Under the pieces are notes generated by a model that saw only the letters and a program-made list of their open reading frames with translations, was not told where the DNA came from and did not search any database. From NCBI GenBank assembly GCA_944389095.1, contig CALXLC010000017.1, forward strand, positions 1 to 54,766: a DNA stretch of 54,766 bases, in the 5' to 3' direction. The DNA is from an uncultured Alphaproteobacteria bacterium. GTDB lineage: Bacteria > Pseudomonadota > Alphaproteobacteria > RF32 > CAG-239. The position numbers and the translations under genes were made by a program. Below are positions 8,721-18,682 of this stretch, piece by piece (the first letter of the stretch is position 1; each line of letters opens with the position of its first letter).

Positions 8721-9793
8721 GAAGTTACATCATAAAAAGACTGTTGCTTATTCCCCTGACGCTGCTGGGTATTCTTACCCTGAATTTTTTCATTATTCAA
8801 TTTGCACCGGGCGGCCCGATTGAGCATACCCTGGCAAAATATCAAGGTATGAATGTCGACAGCAAAGGGCAGTTTGCCGGAACCGCCGGCATGAATATGG
8901 CCAATGCGGGCAGCAGCAAATATCAGGGAGCACGCGGTGTGCCGGAAGAGTTGATTAAAGAACTTGAAAGACAGTTTGGTTTTGATAAACCGTTGTATGT
9001 CCGTTATTTTAAAATGTTGGCGGATTATGCCCGTTTTGACTTCGGCAAAAGTTTTTATCAGGATAAAACCGTCGGACAGCTGATTGTCGAGCGTATGCCG
9101 GTTTCAATTTCTTTGGGATTATGGTCTACCCTGATTATTTATCTGATTTCCATTCCGCTCGGCATAAAAAAGGCCGTGAGAGACGGCTCCAGATTTGATG
9201 TCTGGACATCTTTCGCGGTGATTCTGGGCTCGGCCATTCCGGTTTTTCTGCTGGCGGTCTTTTTAATCGTCTTTTTTGCCGGCGGAATTTATCTGCATTG
9301 GTTTCCTTTGCACGGACTTACCTCCGACAACTGGGAAAGCCTGAACTGGTATCAAAAAATCGGCAATTATTTCTGGCATATAACTTTGCCGGTGTTTACC
9401 ATGGTCGCGGGCGGTTTTGCCAGTCTGACCATGCTGACAAAGAACTCTTTTCTTGATGAAATAAACAAGCCTTATGTTTTGACGGCTCGCGCCAAAGGCC
9501 TCAGCGAAAACAGGGTCTTGTACGGACATGTCTTTCGCAATGCCATGTTGATTGTGATTGCCGGTTTTCCGAGCATGCTTATTAAAATGCTGTTTACCGG
9601 CTCTCTGCTGATAGAAGTTATTTTTTCGCTCAACGGTCTCGGCCTTTTGGGGTATGAAGCAATCATGACCCGGGATTATCCGGTTATTTTCGGCACCATG
9701 TATATTTTTGCTTTGCTCGGGCTGGTGCTGAAACTTCTTTCGGACATTACCTATTCGCTGATTGATCCCCGAATTAATTTTGAAGCAAGATAA
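8717..9793 (+). CDS. yejB: ABC transporter permease, YejB type
   Basis: The 358-residue inner-membrane permease has about six transmembrane segments, starts [15 protein letters not shown] as family-5 importer permeases do, and carries the EAA-type loop ([20 protein letters not shown]) that contacts the ATPase. I chose the GTG at 8717, which overlaps the yejA stop in GTGA and has AAGGAGG 4 bases upstream. The second permease (YejE) and the ATPase (YejF), normally next in the operon, are not here: the following gene is convergent. They must be encoded elsewhere or be missing. Confidence 0.9.
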   Translation: MRSYIIKRLLLIPLTLLGILTLNFFIIQFAPGGPIEHTLAKYQGMNVDSKGQFAGTAGMNMANAGSSKYQGARGVPEELIKELERQFGFDKPLYVRYFKMLADYARFDFGKSFYQDKTVGQLIVERMPVSISLGLWSTLIIYLISIPLGIKKAVRDGSRFDVWTSFAVILGSAIPVFLLAVFLIVFFAGGIYLHWFPLHGLTSDNWESLNWYQKIGNYFWHITLPVFTMVAGGFASLTMLTKNSFLDEINKPYVLTARAKGLSENRVLYGHVFRNAMLIVIAGFPSMLIKMLFTGSLLIEVIFSLNGLGLLGYEAIMTRDYPVIFGTMYIFALLGLVLKLLSDITYSLIDPRINFEAR

Positions 9794-9821
9794 GATTTCC
9801 CGACTTTTACCCTGCTTCAAA

Positions 9822-11282
9822 TTATTCTATATGGCCGTGCCGAAGTTTTTGAGATTTGTGCTGCAATAAAGAGATTAGAGCTTCATCACCGGCAGCTTCG
9901 GCATATTCACAAGCTTTTTGCAGCGTTTCTAATGCCTGAACGGTCAATCCGCGGCGGCGGTCGACTTCGGCGAGATTGGCATAATCAATTGCCGCGCCGC
10001 GGTTGCGGGAAGCGGACATTTCGCAATCCAGCGACTGCTGAAAAAAACCTTTGGCGCGTGCCAAATCATTGCGCTGCAAATAAATCAGCCCCAAAAAATT
10101 ATAAATGTTACCCATATTATAGCATCCGGCATCGTCATGGTGTTTCTCAAGCATTTGACGAAGCACTTTTTCGGCGTCTTGTTCTTTTCCCTGCCGCCAC
10201 AAGGCGTCTGCCTCTATCATTGAAGTTTCCAGCCAGGCCGGAACATTGTTTTCTAAGTCATAAAGTCCGGCTGCGGCGGCGGCAAGTTCGGCGGCGGCCG
10301 GCCAATTTTCTTCTTCCTGCGCAATCCGACTTAATATTTCCGTCGAAAAGGCTTCTCCCTGGCGATTGGACAATTTCCGGTGTTTTTTCAACGCTTCCCC
10401 GGCCGTGTGGCGCGCGGTTTTAAAATCTTTGCAGATTAAGGCCGATAGGGCCTGCTGATTGATGATTTCTGCCTGTCCTCTGATGTCTTCGGCCTGTTCA
10501 TATATTTTCAGGGCTGATGAAAAATCGGCGGAAGCTTCTTCCCACAGGCAATCCATGACTTTGAGCATGCCGAGATTGCCCCAGGCAGCAGCCTCTTCCC
10601 GAAAAGCCTCCAAATGATGAAAAAGTTTTTGCGCCGTTTGCAACATAAAACGCGATGTATCGGAAACGGCGCTGACACGATAAATCGTACCCAGCAGCAG
10701 GTGGGCCTGCGCTTCTTCGTAATAATCCCGGCTGCGGACAAATAATCGTACGGCCCGGGAGGCCTGTTCCGATGCCGAAAGCAAATCGCCTCCGTACAGA
10801 GAATCCCAGGCGCCGAGCAACAGATATACCCCTTTTAACGAGCGATTGAATTTTTCCGCGTTAACGGTCTCAAGTTTTTGCGACATTTCCGCCAGGCGGC
10901 CCTCATAACAAAGCGCCAAGGCCTGCAACAACTTATCCGAATCCGTGCTTTTTTCCGGCGTTACCGGCGGCATATCTTTTTTGCAGAGCATTTTTTGAAA
11001 CCAGGAATTTGTTTCCGGCAGATGTGCCGCAACATATGTTTCCAACGGCTGTGTTTTGCCGTCGCAAAACGCTCTGACTATCTTTGCCGGAGCCCGCCGC
11101 ACAATTTTTCGCGCCGCCCAGGTTGCGTAAAAATATCCGTTTTTTTTCTGTTGAAAACGGCGGACGGCCCGGCTGAATATTTTAAGCATGAAATCTGCTC
11201 TCAGCCGGTGCAGAAAATGCCAGACCAGACCGGCCGGAACAAGAAATAATGCCGCCAACAGCAAGACTTGAAAATATTTCAT
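9822..11282 (-). CDS. Membrane-anchored TPR-repeat protein
   Basis: The 486-residue product has one N-terminal transmembrane segment (about residues 5-24), a basic region, and then a series of helical repeats with the TPR pattern, clearest at about residues 235-260 (AAAWGNLGMLK), 385-415 (GCYNMGNIYNFLGLIYLQRNDL) and 425-450. TPR repeats bind protein partners; no enzymatic motif is visible. The large middle part matches no family I recognise. The gene is convergent with yejB and monocistronic. The function is unknown. Confidence 0.8.
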   Translation of the reverse strand: MKYFQVLLLAALFLVPAGLVWHFLHRLRADFMLKIFSRAVRRFQQKKNGYFYATWAARKIVRRAPAKIVRAFCDGKTQPLETYVAAHLPETNSWFQKMLCKKDMPPVTPEKSTDSDKLLQALALCYEGRLAEMSQKLETVNAEKFNRSLKGVYLLLGAWDSLYGGDLLSASEQASRAVRLFVRSRDYYEEAQAHLLLGTIYRVSAVSDTSRFMLQTAQKLFHHLEAFREEAAAWGNLGMLKVMDCLWEEASADFSSALKIYEQAEDIRGQAEIINQQALSALICKDFKTARHTAGEALKKHRKLSNRQGEAFSTEILSRIAQEEENWPAAAELAAAAAGLYDLENNVPAWLETSMIEADALWRQGKEQDAEKVLRQMLEKHHDDAGCYNMGNIYNFLGLIYLQRNDLARAKGFFQQSLDCEMSASRNRGAAIDYANLAEVDRRRGLTVQALETLQKACEYAEAAGDEALISLLQHKSQKLRHGHIE

Positions 11283-11375
11283 AAATTTATAATTTCTTTA
11301 CGCAATGTTAGTTTTTGTCGCTTATGCTGTTCAACATAGCTTATCCGGAATTTATTGTATAGGGATTTTTTTATT

Positions 11376-13811
11376 ATGACTATTTCCAAACTCACCAGCA
11401 AGGACCTTTATACCCGATGCGACCCAAAGAAATTTAATTTCGCTTCCACCGCCGAGCTGGAAGAACGTCTTTCCGCTCTGGGACAGGATCGCGCATTGAG
11501 CGCCGTGGAGATAGGCATAAATATTCAGTCAAAGGGTTATAACCTGTTTTGTCTGGGCCCGGAAGGAACCGGAAAAACCAGTCTGGTTAAACGCGTTTTG
11601 GTCGAAGAGGCCAAGAACCGCCCGACTCCCGATGACTGGGCCTATGTTTATAATTTTGACGAGCCATACAAACCTCAGGCCATCAGTTTTCCGGCAGGCA
11701 CCGCGGCCGAATTTGCCAAAGATATTGATAAACTGATTGAAGAACTCTCTTCCAATATTCCGATGATTCAGGACAGCGACGAGTATAAAGCCGGACTGAA
11801 CATCGTGCAGGAAAAATACAAACAAAAAAAAGAAGAATACATTAAAATTCTGCAAAAAAAGGCTAAAGGCAAAAACGTTTCGCTGCTGCATATGCCCGTG
11901 GGGCTGGTGGTTGCGCCGGTTAAAAACGGCGAAGTGCTGAGCCCGGACGCTTTTGACGAATTGCCGGAGGAAGAAAAGAAACAACTGCTTGAAGATCTTA
12001 ACCAAATGCAGGCAGAAATCGAAAACACAGCTCAGGATATGCCTCAATGGGAAGACAAGCAACGCAAGGAAATCAACTCCCTGCGGGAAAGATTTTTGAA
12101 AATCGCCGTCAAAAATCCGATAGATGCCCTGCATCAAAAATACAAAGGTCATAAAGCGGCGAATGATTTTCTGAAAAAAATCCAGAAGTATATTCTTTCC
12201 AATACCGAAGAATTTTTGCCCAATCAGGAAAACAACAGCAATGACGGCGGCGAGGACGCTTTGTCGGCCTTGTTTTCCAGAATGAAGCAGCCGGAAGAAG
12301 ACAAATATGCCAAATTTAAGGTCAACGTTATTGTCAAAAACGAAAAAGATTCCGGTGCACCGATTATTTTGCTGGATCACCCGACACAGGGAAATTTGGT
12401 CGGAAAAGTTGAAAGAATTCAACAATACGGCGCCTTGCTGACCGACTTTACCTTGATTAAGGCCGGCGCCCTTCATAAAGCCAACGGCGGCTTTTTGCTG
12501 ATTGATGCCCGTAAGCTGCTGCTGCAGCCTTTTGCCTGGGATTCCCTGAAGCGAGCTCTGGCCTCCAAAACGGTTAAAATTGAGGCGCCGAATGATGAAA
12601 CAACGTTTACAACCATTTCGTTGGATCCGGAGCCTATTCCGCTGCGCGTCAAAGTCATTCTGACCGGCGACGAGGAACTTTATGAGCTGTTGAGCGAAAA
12701 AGATCCTGATTTTTCGGATTTCTTTAAAGTGGAGGCCGATTTCGGCGTCTTGATGGACCGGACGGAGGAAAACGAAATCGAATACGCAAAACTTATCGGT
12801 TCGCTGTCCAAAAAGAAAAAACTGCGTTCGCTCAACCGTCAGGCCGTGGCCCGGGTGATTGAGTATTCTTCCCGGCTGGCCGAAGACTCCGAAAAACTGA
12901 CGGCGCATATTGCCTCCATCGGCGATTTATTGAGAGAAGCCGATTATTGGGCCCGCAAGTCCAATTCCAAGCAAATCGGCAAAAATCATATTGAACAGGC
13001 CATTCAGGCGCAAATCTACCGCAGCGACCGTATCAAGCAAGCCATGCTTGAACAAATCGACAAAGGTACGATTTTGATGGACGTTACCGGCAAACGCGTC
13101 GGACAGATTAACGGATTGGTCGTATATAATTTTTCCCGGACCTGTTTTGGAAAGCCGGCACGGATTACCACGCAAGTCCGCATCGGGAAAGGAGAATTTG
13201 TCAATATTGAACGCGAGGTCGAAATGAGCGGCCCCATTCATACCAAGGGTGTGTTGATTTTGTCGAGCCTGCTGGCGAATCGTTTTGCCAAAGATTCTCC
13301 GCTGTCACTCAGCGCCTCCATTGTCTTTGAACAATCATACGGCGGCGTTGACGGCGACAGTGCCTCTTCAACCGAATATTACTGCCTGCTGTCGGCAATT
13401 TCCAATATTCCGATTAAGCAAAGCATTGCCGTGACGGGCTCGGTCAATCAATTTGGCGAAATTCAGCCTATCGGCGGCGTTAACGAAAAAATCGAAGGAT
13501 TTTTCGACGTCTGCGCTCATCGCGGACTGACGGGAGATCAGGGCGTGATTATTCCGAGAACAAATGTTAAGGATTTAATGCTGCGCGAAGATATTCAAGA
13601 AGCCGTTGACGAAGGACGTTTCCATGTTTATGCCATTGATACCGTTGACGACGGAATTGAAATTCTGACCGGCATAAAGGCGGGAAAAGCCGACAAACAC
13701 GGCCGCTATAAAAAAGGCACCGTTAATTATGCCGTGCAGCAGGGACTTGAATATTTTTATAAACGCTATGTTAAATTCGCCAAGGAAACTCACGGCTGTT
13801 TAGGCAAATAA
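11376..13811 (+). CDS. Lon-family ATP-dependent protease (LonB-like, COG1067)
   Basis: This 811-residue protein degrades proteins using an AAA+ domain fused to an S16 protease domain. Walker A is GPEGTGKT at residues 61-68. A long helical insertion (about 100-290) follows, then the Walker B segment GGFLLIDARKLL and a sensor region. The protease domain holds the catalytic serine in GDSASSTE (Ser662) and the catalytic lysine in the GGVNEKIEG segment (Lys705); the 43-residue separation matches Lon. It lacks the N-terminal Lon domain, so it belongs to the LonB-like group rather than classical Lon. The ATG at 11376 is preferred over an in-frame TTG 21 bases upstream, which would add only seven unconserved residues. 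It is a monocistronic gene ending in a strong terminator. Confidence 0.93.
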   Translation: MTISKLTSKDLYTRCDPKKFNFASTAELEERLSALGQDRALSAVEIGINIQSKGYNLFCLGPEGTGKTSLVKRVLVEEAKNRPTPDDWAYVYNFDEPYKPQAISFPAGTAAEFAKDIDKLIEELSSNIPMIQDSDEYKAGLNIVQEKYKQKKEEYIKILQKKAKGKNVSLLHMPVGLVVAPVKNGEVLSPDAFDELPEEEKKQLLEDLNQMQAEIENTAQDMPQWEDKQRKEINSLRERFLKIAVKNPIDALHQKYKGHKAANDFLKKIQKYILSNTEEFLPNQENNSNDGGEDALSALFSRMKQPEEDKYAKFKVNVIVKNEKDSGAPIILLDHPTQGNLVGKVERIQQYGALLTDFTLIKAGALHKANGGFLLIDARKLLLQPFAWDSLKRALASKTVKIEAPNDETTFTTISLDPEPIPLRVKVILTGDEELYELLSEKDPDFSDFFKVEADFGVLMDRTEENEIEYAKLIGSLSKKKKLRSLNRQAVARVIEYSSRLAEDSEKLTAHIASIGDLLREADYWARKSNSKQIGKNHIEQAIQAQIYRSDRIKQAMLEQIDKGTILMDVTGKRVGQINGLVVYNFSRTCFGKPARITTQVRIGKGEFVNIEREVEMSGPIHTKGVLILSSLLANRFAKDSPLSLSASIVFEQSYGGVDGDSASSTEYYCLLSAISNIPIKQSIAVTGSVNQFGEIQPIGGVNEKIEGFFDVCAHRGLTGDQGVIIPRTNVKDLMLREDIQEAVDEGRFHVYAIDTVDDGIEILTGIKAGKADKHGRYKKGTVNYAVQQGLEYFYKRYVKFAKETHGCLGK

Positions 13812-13840
13812 AAAAAACCGGCTCAGCCGGTTTTTTTTTA
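13811..13840. terminator. Bidirectional terminator
   Basis: A CCGGC/GCCGG stem with a three-base loop is flanked by A and T tracts. It separates the convergent protease and membrane-nuclease-like genes and can serve both. Confidence 0.88.
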
Positions 13841-14611
13841 ATAAAATTCGACTACCGTTTCAACTTCCCGCAGACGATGTCTGAATTTTACATCAATATC
13901 TTCAACGCCGACATTGTTGAAAGCCAGCACATAATACTGCGGAACGGCCAGCGGATTAAAAACGCTGCGGCGGCCGCTTAAAACAAGCCTGTTTTTTACC
14001 TGAAGCATGGTATCGGCCAAAAATTTCTGCATAACCGGTTTCCAGACCGGAACGCCAAAATCACCCAAAACAATAACCGGATCATCCTGCATTTTTATAA
14101 AGCGTCCCAGATTTTTCAGCGCCGTTTGCCGCTGAGACGCATTCAGCTGCCGTAAATCTATTTTGACAATCGTAAAAACATGAAGATTTTTTTCAAACGT
14201 ATAAAATAGTGCCGGTTCGTTATGTCCGAGATTCAGATGTCCGGAACGTAACTTTACCATTCCCGTCCCTTCAATTTCCGGCGGGCGCCTTTCAATATCC
14301 CGGACCAGGACACGATGTTCCGCAACGACGCGCTGATTGAAAAACAAATTGGCCGACGCTGCCAGATGCGCATAGTTAATCAGCAAAAAGACGGCAAACG
14401 CCGTGCTGAACCATATTCTTTTTTTGCAGACAGAAAAAATCAACACCAACAGATTGACAATGTAAATCTGAAACAGAAAATCGTCAATAAATCCGGGAAC
14501 ACGCTCTGCCGGAAGAAACAGCAACAGACATTGCACGCCTAAAACGGCGAGCATAATCTGCATAAAGATATTTTCTCTCTCGTGCCGTTTTCTCTGACTA
14601 AAGTAACCCAT
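13838..14611 (-). CDS. Membrane protein with a degenerate endonuclease/exonuclease/phosphatase-like domain
   Basis: The 257-residue product has two or three hydrophobic segments in the first 90 residues, then a soluble part. The layout and the segment PVIVLGDFGVPVWKPVMQKFL (residues about 175-195) resemble EEP-superfamily membrane proteins, where the motif is GDFN followed by a tryptophan; here the asparagine is glycine. The usual C-terminal catalytic Asp-His is not visible, so nuclease or phosphatase activity is doubtful. Start ATG at 14611. It is divergent from the next gene, with a 115-bp gap. Confidence 0.72.
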   Translation of the reverse strand: MGYFSQRKRHERENIFMQIMLAVLGVQCLLLFLPAERVPGFIDDFLFQIYIVNLLVLIFSVCKKRIWFSTAFAVFLLINYAHLAASANLFFNQRVVAEHRVLVRDIERRPPEIEGTGMVKLRSGHLNLGHNEPALFYTFEKNLHVFTIVKIDLRQLNASQRQTALKNLGRFIKMQDDPVIVLGDFGVPVWKPVMQKFLADTMLQVKNRLVLSGRRSVFNPLAVPQYYVLAFNNVGVEDIDVKFRHRLREVETVVEFY

Positions 14612-14638
14612 TTTTAAACTATTTTTTTTAATATCTAG

Positions 14639-14667
14639 TTGTTTTTTCGGAATGCAGCCGTTATACT
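14639..14667 (+). promoter_or_regulatory. Predicted promoter of the coiled-coil/TPR gene
   Basis: TTGTTT and TATACT are separated by 17 bases, about 60 bases before the ATG at 14727. Confidence 0.6.
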
Positions 14668-14726
14668 GCGGTTATGGCTGTTATCTTAATGCTTAATTTA
14701 TAATTTGTAAATGGTCTGAAACAAAT

Positions 14727-16139
14727 ATGTATGAACAAATCATAGAGATGTTTTCAGCAAGCGAAATTTTAAGCTCAGTTTCAAATAATATTGATATGCT
14801 GGCAAGTTCAATCGACGGCTATTTATCCGGTGCCAACAATTTGCGCATCGCCTCCATTATCCTGATGCTGCTGGCATTTGTTCTGTTTTTGTTTCTAATC
14901 ATAATCATTTATGTCAAATCACTGATTTCCTTTATGAAGAGCGACAATAAACATGCGGCCGGAGAACAACCCGAAGAAGACGATATTTTGGATGATGAAG
15001 ACGAATTGCGGCTCAGCCAGATTCTTGAAGACAGCGAAAGAGAAAAAGAACTGGAAAAAGAACTGCAGAAAGAGTTGGAACTGGCCCGGATAGAAAAAGA
15101 AATGTTTGAGCAAAAGGAGCAACTCGAAAAACAGGAAAAGCTCGAAAAGCAAAAAAAGGAAGAGGAACAAAAAAAGGCCGAGAAATCCGAAAAAGAAGAA
15201 CGTTCCAAAGAAAACAAAACGCCGGCTCAGGTCATAGATTTGGATTGGAAGAAAGGAAAACTCCGGGAATTGGACCAAACGGCTCCCGAGACGGAAATGC
15301 CGCAGGAAATTCTTTCGTATCATCAGACAACCAAAGAACTTCCCGAACTTCTGGGACTGATTATTGATATGCTCAGCCGCGGCGTCGATGATTTGAAAAT
15401 TGCACAAACGGTCATGTTCCGCAATCAGGGGAAAAATTCCGAAGACGATATTCTGCAACTGATTGATGCCGTCAAAGACTTTATCGGTCTGTGCGTTAAC
15501 CAGCATTTTGACGTTATGCCGAATGCGGAACAACTGCCGTCGGAGGAAGATGCCCTGCTGCATCTGGCACAAGGCGACCCAAGCCCGTCTCTGGCCTTGC
15601 TGGAGGGACTGATGGATTATAACATCGACCGCAGTACCATGGCCGGCGCCGATGCAAAAAAAGATCAGCTTTATCAAGAAATTTCCAACCAGTCCTGCAC
15701 CTTCGGCACACTGGCCTCAATTCATGACGTTCATCTGGCAACCGGCGCCTTTGAACTGGCAATTGAACTCAATCCTTCAAACGTCAATGCCTGGGGGCGG
15801 CTGGCCGATATGTATGCCCGGGCAGAATCAGACAACAAGGCCATCTGGGCTTATCAAAACGTTTTGAAACTGGCCGACGAGGATATTTATGCCCGGCAAG
15901 TGGCCAATGCAAATAAAATGATGTCTCAGCATTTATACGCTCAGGGCAACAGCCTGCAAGCCGCCAAGCTGTATAACAGCAGCAAGCAATACTATGATTC
16001 TCTCGGAATTAACCGTCGGCCGGATAAGCAGGAAGTTGAAATTATCGAAATTATTGAAGCGCATCAAAAAGATGATTTGACCGCGGCAATCCAAAAACTT
16101 TTAAACAAAGGTGCGACCCGGGCTTACAGCCTGGCTTAA
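14727..16139 (+). CDS. Membrane-anchored coiled-coil and TPR-like protein
   Basis: The 470-residue protein has one transmembrane segment (about residues 40-65), a highly charged Glu/Lys coiled coil (about 90-160, made largely of EKE and KEE repeats), a linker, and a C-terminal helical region with a TPR-type pair at about 335-375 (AFELAIELNPSNVNAWGRLADMY). I do not recognise the family. The repeats suggest an inner-membrane scaffold that binds other proteins. Its stop codon abuts the convergent tsaB stop codon with no spacer. Confidence 0.8.
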   Translation: MYEQIIEMFSASEILSSVSNNIDMLASSIDGYLSGANNLRIASIILMLLAFVLFLFLIIIIYVKSLISFMKSDNKHAAGEQPEEDDILDDEDELRLSQILEDSEREKELEKELQKELELARIEKEMFEQKEQLEKQEKLEKQKKEEEQKKAEKSEKEERSKENKTPAQVIDLDWKKGKLRELDQTAPETEMPQEILSYHQTTKELPELLGLIIDMLSRGVDDLKIAQTVMFRNQGKNSEDDILQLIDAVKDFIGLCVNQHFDVMPNAEQLPSEEDALLHLAQGDPSPSLALLEGLMDYNIDRSTMAGADAKKDQLYQEISNQSCTFGTLASIHDVHLATGAFELAIELNPSNVNAWGRLADMYARAESDNKAIWAYQNVLKLADEDIYARQVANANKMMSQHLYAQGNSLQAAKLYNSSKQYYDSLGINRRPDKQEVEIIEIIEAHQKDDLTAAIQKLLNKGATRAYSLA

Positions 16140-16802
16140 TCAGGCTTTGGGGGCAGAGACATCCGGCGCTCTCAGATAAAGCGGCTTCGGAAAATCCGTT
16201 CTTTTATCAAGATATTGCAGCAAAGCGCAATCGGCCAGTTTGTCAACAGGCAAGGCATCCTGCATTTTGATGCAGTGCAGACTGAGACCCGACGGCCGGC
16301 TCAGAAAACGTTCGACCCCGTCTCCGGCCAGAGAAACTTTATGATTCCGCAGCTCGGCAATAACATCTGCGTAGGCTGCGGCACGGGGAGCCGTTATTTT
16401 GCGGCGCTTTTCGTCAAAAAGCTGAAAATAAAAATCTTCCCTTTTGGTTTCGATAATCACGGCATTAACCGCTGCCAATTCAGAAGCATCAAAACTGCGG
16501 AGATAAGCATCAAACGCAGAAACGCCGGTCACCGTTAATGACGGACAGGCAATTGAAAAAGCCCGAGCTGCGGAAATTCCGGCGCGGACGCCGGTAAAAG
16601 ATCCCGGACCGGTACAAACCCCCAGCAGACCGATGTCCGCAAACCGAAGCCGGTGATGAAATAAAAGCTCATCGATTTTGGGGATAAGCACTTCGGCCTG
16701 GCCAAATTCCATTGACTGCACGAATTTTTCCAAAACCTTGTCATCCTGCCGTAAAATGACAGCACATTGCGCTGCCGTCGTATCAAAAGCCAATATATAC
16801 AT
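16140..16802 (-). CDS. tsaB: tRNA threonylcarbamoyladenosine biosynthesis protein TsaB
   Basis: TsaB is the non-catalytic partner of TsaD in making the t6A modification at position 37 of ANN-decoding tRNAs. The 220-residue product has an ASKHA-type fold with the start MYILAFDTT, the motif GPGSFTGVRAG at about residues 65-75 and the usual family length. I chose the ATG at 16802 because MYILAFDT is the conserved N-terminus; a GTG three codons upstream is possible. The related genes tsaE, tsaC and tsaD are not in the window. Confidence 0.93.
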   Translation of the reverse strand: MYILAFDTTAAQCAVILRQDDKVLEKFVQSMEFGQAEVLIPKIDELLFHHRLRFADIGLLGVCTGPGSFTGVRAGISAARAFSIACPSLTVTGVSAFDAYLRSFDASELAAVNAVIIETKREDFYFQLFDEKRRKITAPRAAAYADVIAELRNHKVSLAGDGVERFLSRPSGLSLHCIKMQDALPVDKLADCALLQYLDKRTDFPKPLYLRAPDVSAPKA

Positions 16803-16870
16803 TTTTTCCACTTATTTGAAAAATTGAGTTTGATTAATGCTGTTTATATAATAAAATCTGCAAACAAACA

Positions 16871-18586
16871 ATGTTTTTTTATAATGCTTTTCGGGCCTTC
16901 CGCATGTTTGACTTTGAACTTTTGACAGATATGTATTACGCCGCACCGGAATTATGGTATGCGATTGCCGGTATTTTCGGGCTGCTGCTGGCCCTTTTGG
17001 TCTGGGAATTGTTTAAAATTCTGAAGCTCCGTCAGCGCAACTATTTTCTCAACCGCGACAGAGAACGTTATGCGGAAACTCTTTATGCTTCGCGCGACGG
17101 ATATTTTGCCTTTATCTATCCCGACCAAAAAATCAACGACCCGCGAAAGCATATTGTCGAACATTGCTCCAGACGGCTGGCAGTTATGATGAACCTGCCG
17201 AACGGAACAAAATCCGTTTTTGATGATTTGCTGAAGAATTTTTATAAAGACGATGTCAAAAAAATTCAAAAATATACGGCGTTGCTCCGGGACGAAGGGG
17301 TTTCTTTCGAAGATGAGTTTTCTCTTAAACAACCCGGAAAAATTTTGCGACTGTCCGGTGCCCGCATAAACGGCAGCGACGGTAACATCTATTGTGACAT
17401 GATCTGGTTCCGGGATATCAGTTTTGAGGCGGCGCGAATTTCGGAACTGAGCCGTCAGACGGAACTGGCCGCAGCCAAAACGCTTCAACTGGAAGATTTG
17501 CTGGATAATATTCCCTATCCGGTGTGGGTTCGTGACGAAAAACTGCGTTTGCAAAATTTTAATAAAAAATATCTCGACTTTGCCGACAACAAAAGTAAAG
17601 ATTATATTCTGGAAAACAACCTTGAACTGACGACGGTAAACGGTGAGCCGGTGTCGCAAAGGCTTGCCGAAGAAGCTCATGCCACCAACCGCCCCAAAAA
17701 AGCGGTCGTTAACCTGGTTAAAAACGGAGAGCGTTTTGTTATGGAGGCCGTAGAAACGCCTTTTCACGCAGAAGGATGCCTGGATAAAATCAGAACGGCG
17801 GGCGCTCTGATTGATATTACCGAACTGGATGACCTGAAACGTAATCTGAAACTCCATCAGAACGCGCAGCTGGAAATTCTCGGCACACTGGGAACCGCTT
17901 TTGCCGTTTTTAATCAGCAGCTGAAGCTGGCCTTTTACAACAAAGCATTTGCCCAATTGTGGCACCTGGAAGAAAGCTGGCTGGAACAACAGCCCAATTA
18001 TTCTTCTTTCTTGGACAGTATTCGGGAAAAACGGCTCCTGCCGGAAGTGCCCGATTATATTTTATTCAAAAACGAAGAACAAAAAGAGTTCAGCAAAATC
18101 ATCGAGCCCCGGGAAGACATGCTGCATCTGCCCAACGGCAAAACTTTTCGCCGCGTGCGGGCCCCGCATCCGATGGGCGGTTTGATTTTTGCTTATGAAG
18201 ACATTTCGGATAAACTTGCCACGACCAGCGCTTACAATGCTCTGCTTTCGGTTCAGCAGGAAATGCTTGAAAATTTGCTGGAAGCGGTCGTTATTTTCGG
18301 AACCGACGGTCGTTTAAAATTTTATAATCAGGCTTATCTTAAACTTTGGGAAGCGCCGCAACGCCTTCTTGACAACGAACCCAGTCTGGACGAGTTTTTG
18401 GATACGCAGAAAAAATTCTTCCGAACTGACGGAGACTGGGCAGCTTTGAAAAAAGAAATAACGACTCATCTTTTGTCCGTAACGACTAAAACCTTTATTT
18501 TGACCCGGAACGAAACCGATGATATTGAGGTGACGGCCGTCAACCTTTCCGACGGGGCCCTTATGGTTGCCTATAAAAAGATTTAA
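16871..18586 (+). CDS. PAS-domain protein without kinase domain
   Basis: The 571-residue protein has one transmembrane segment (about residues 27-48) followed by at least three PAS-like units (about 60-180, 205-320, 330-440) and a fourth partial one (about 455-570). The pieces LLDNIPYPVWVRDEKLRLQNFN and GGLIFAYEDISDK are typical PAS segments. In alphaproteobacteria such N-terminal regions normally lead into histidine kinase HisKA and HATPase domains, as in DivL-like proteins. Here the frame ends at GALMVAYKKI with TAA and no kinase follows before the next gene. Either it signals through a partner or it is a shortened derivative. A run of seven C residues lies directly after the stop. Confidence 0.85.
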   Translation: MFFYNAFRAFRMFDFELLTDMYYAAPELWYAIAGIFGLLLALLVWELFKILKLRQRNYFLNRDRERYAETLYASRDGYFAFIYPDQKINDPRKHIVEHCSRRLAVMMNLPNGTKSVFDDLLKNFYKDDVKKIQKYTALLRDEGVSFEDEFSLKQPGKILRLSGARINGSDGNIYCDMIWFRDISFEAARISELSRQTELAAAKTLQLEDLLDNIPYPVWVRDEKLRLQNFNKKYLDFADNKSKDYILENNLELTTVNGEPVSQRLAEEAHATNRPKKAVVNLVKNGERFVMEAVETPFHAEGCLDKIRTAGALIDITELDDLKRNLKLHQNAQLEILGTLGTAFAVFNQQLKLAFYNKAFAQLWHLEESWLEQQPNYSSFLDSIREKRLLPEVPDYILFKNEEQKEFSKIIEPREDMLHLPNGKTFRRVRAPHPMGGLIFAYEDISDKLATTSAYNALLSVQQEMLENLLEAVVIFGTDGRLKFYNQAYLKLWEAPQRLLDNEPSLDEFLDTQKKFFRTDGDWAALKKEITTHLLSVTTKTFILTRNETDDIEVTAVNLSDGALMVAYKKI

Positions 18587-18682
18587 CCCCCCCGTTTGAT
18601 TGACAAGAACGCTTTTATATGCCACCATAAAAGCAGTACAGGCACAGAAATTGCCTCATGACAAATGTTAACGGAGAATTAT

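Noticed and set aside
11529-12908. 459-codon minus-strand frame opposite the Lon-like protease
   Set aside because: The plus-strand frame carries Walker and protease motifs; the opposite frame is a composition artefact rich in Phe, Gln and Asn.
16128-16145. Hairpin AGCCTG/CAGGCT spanning the stop codons of the TPR gene and tsaB
   Set aside because: No T tract follows on either strand, so I do not call it a terminator.
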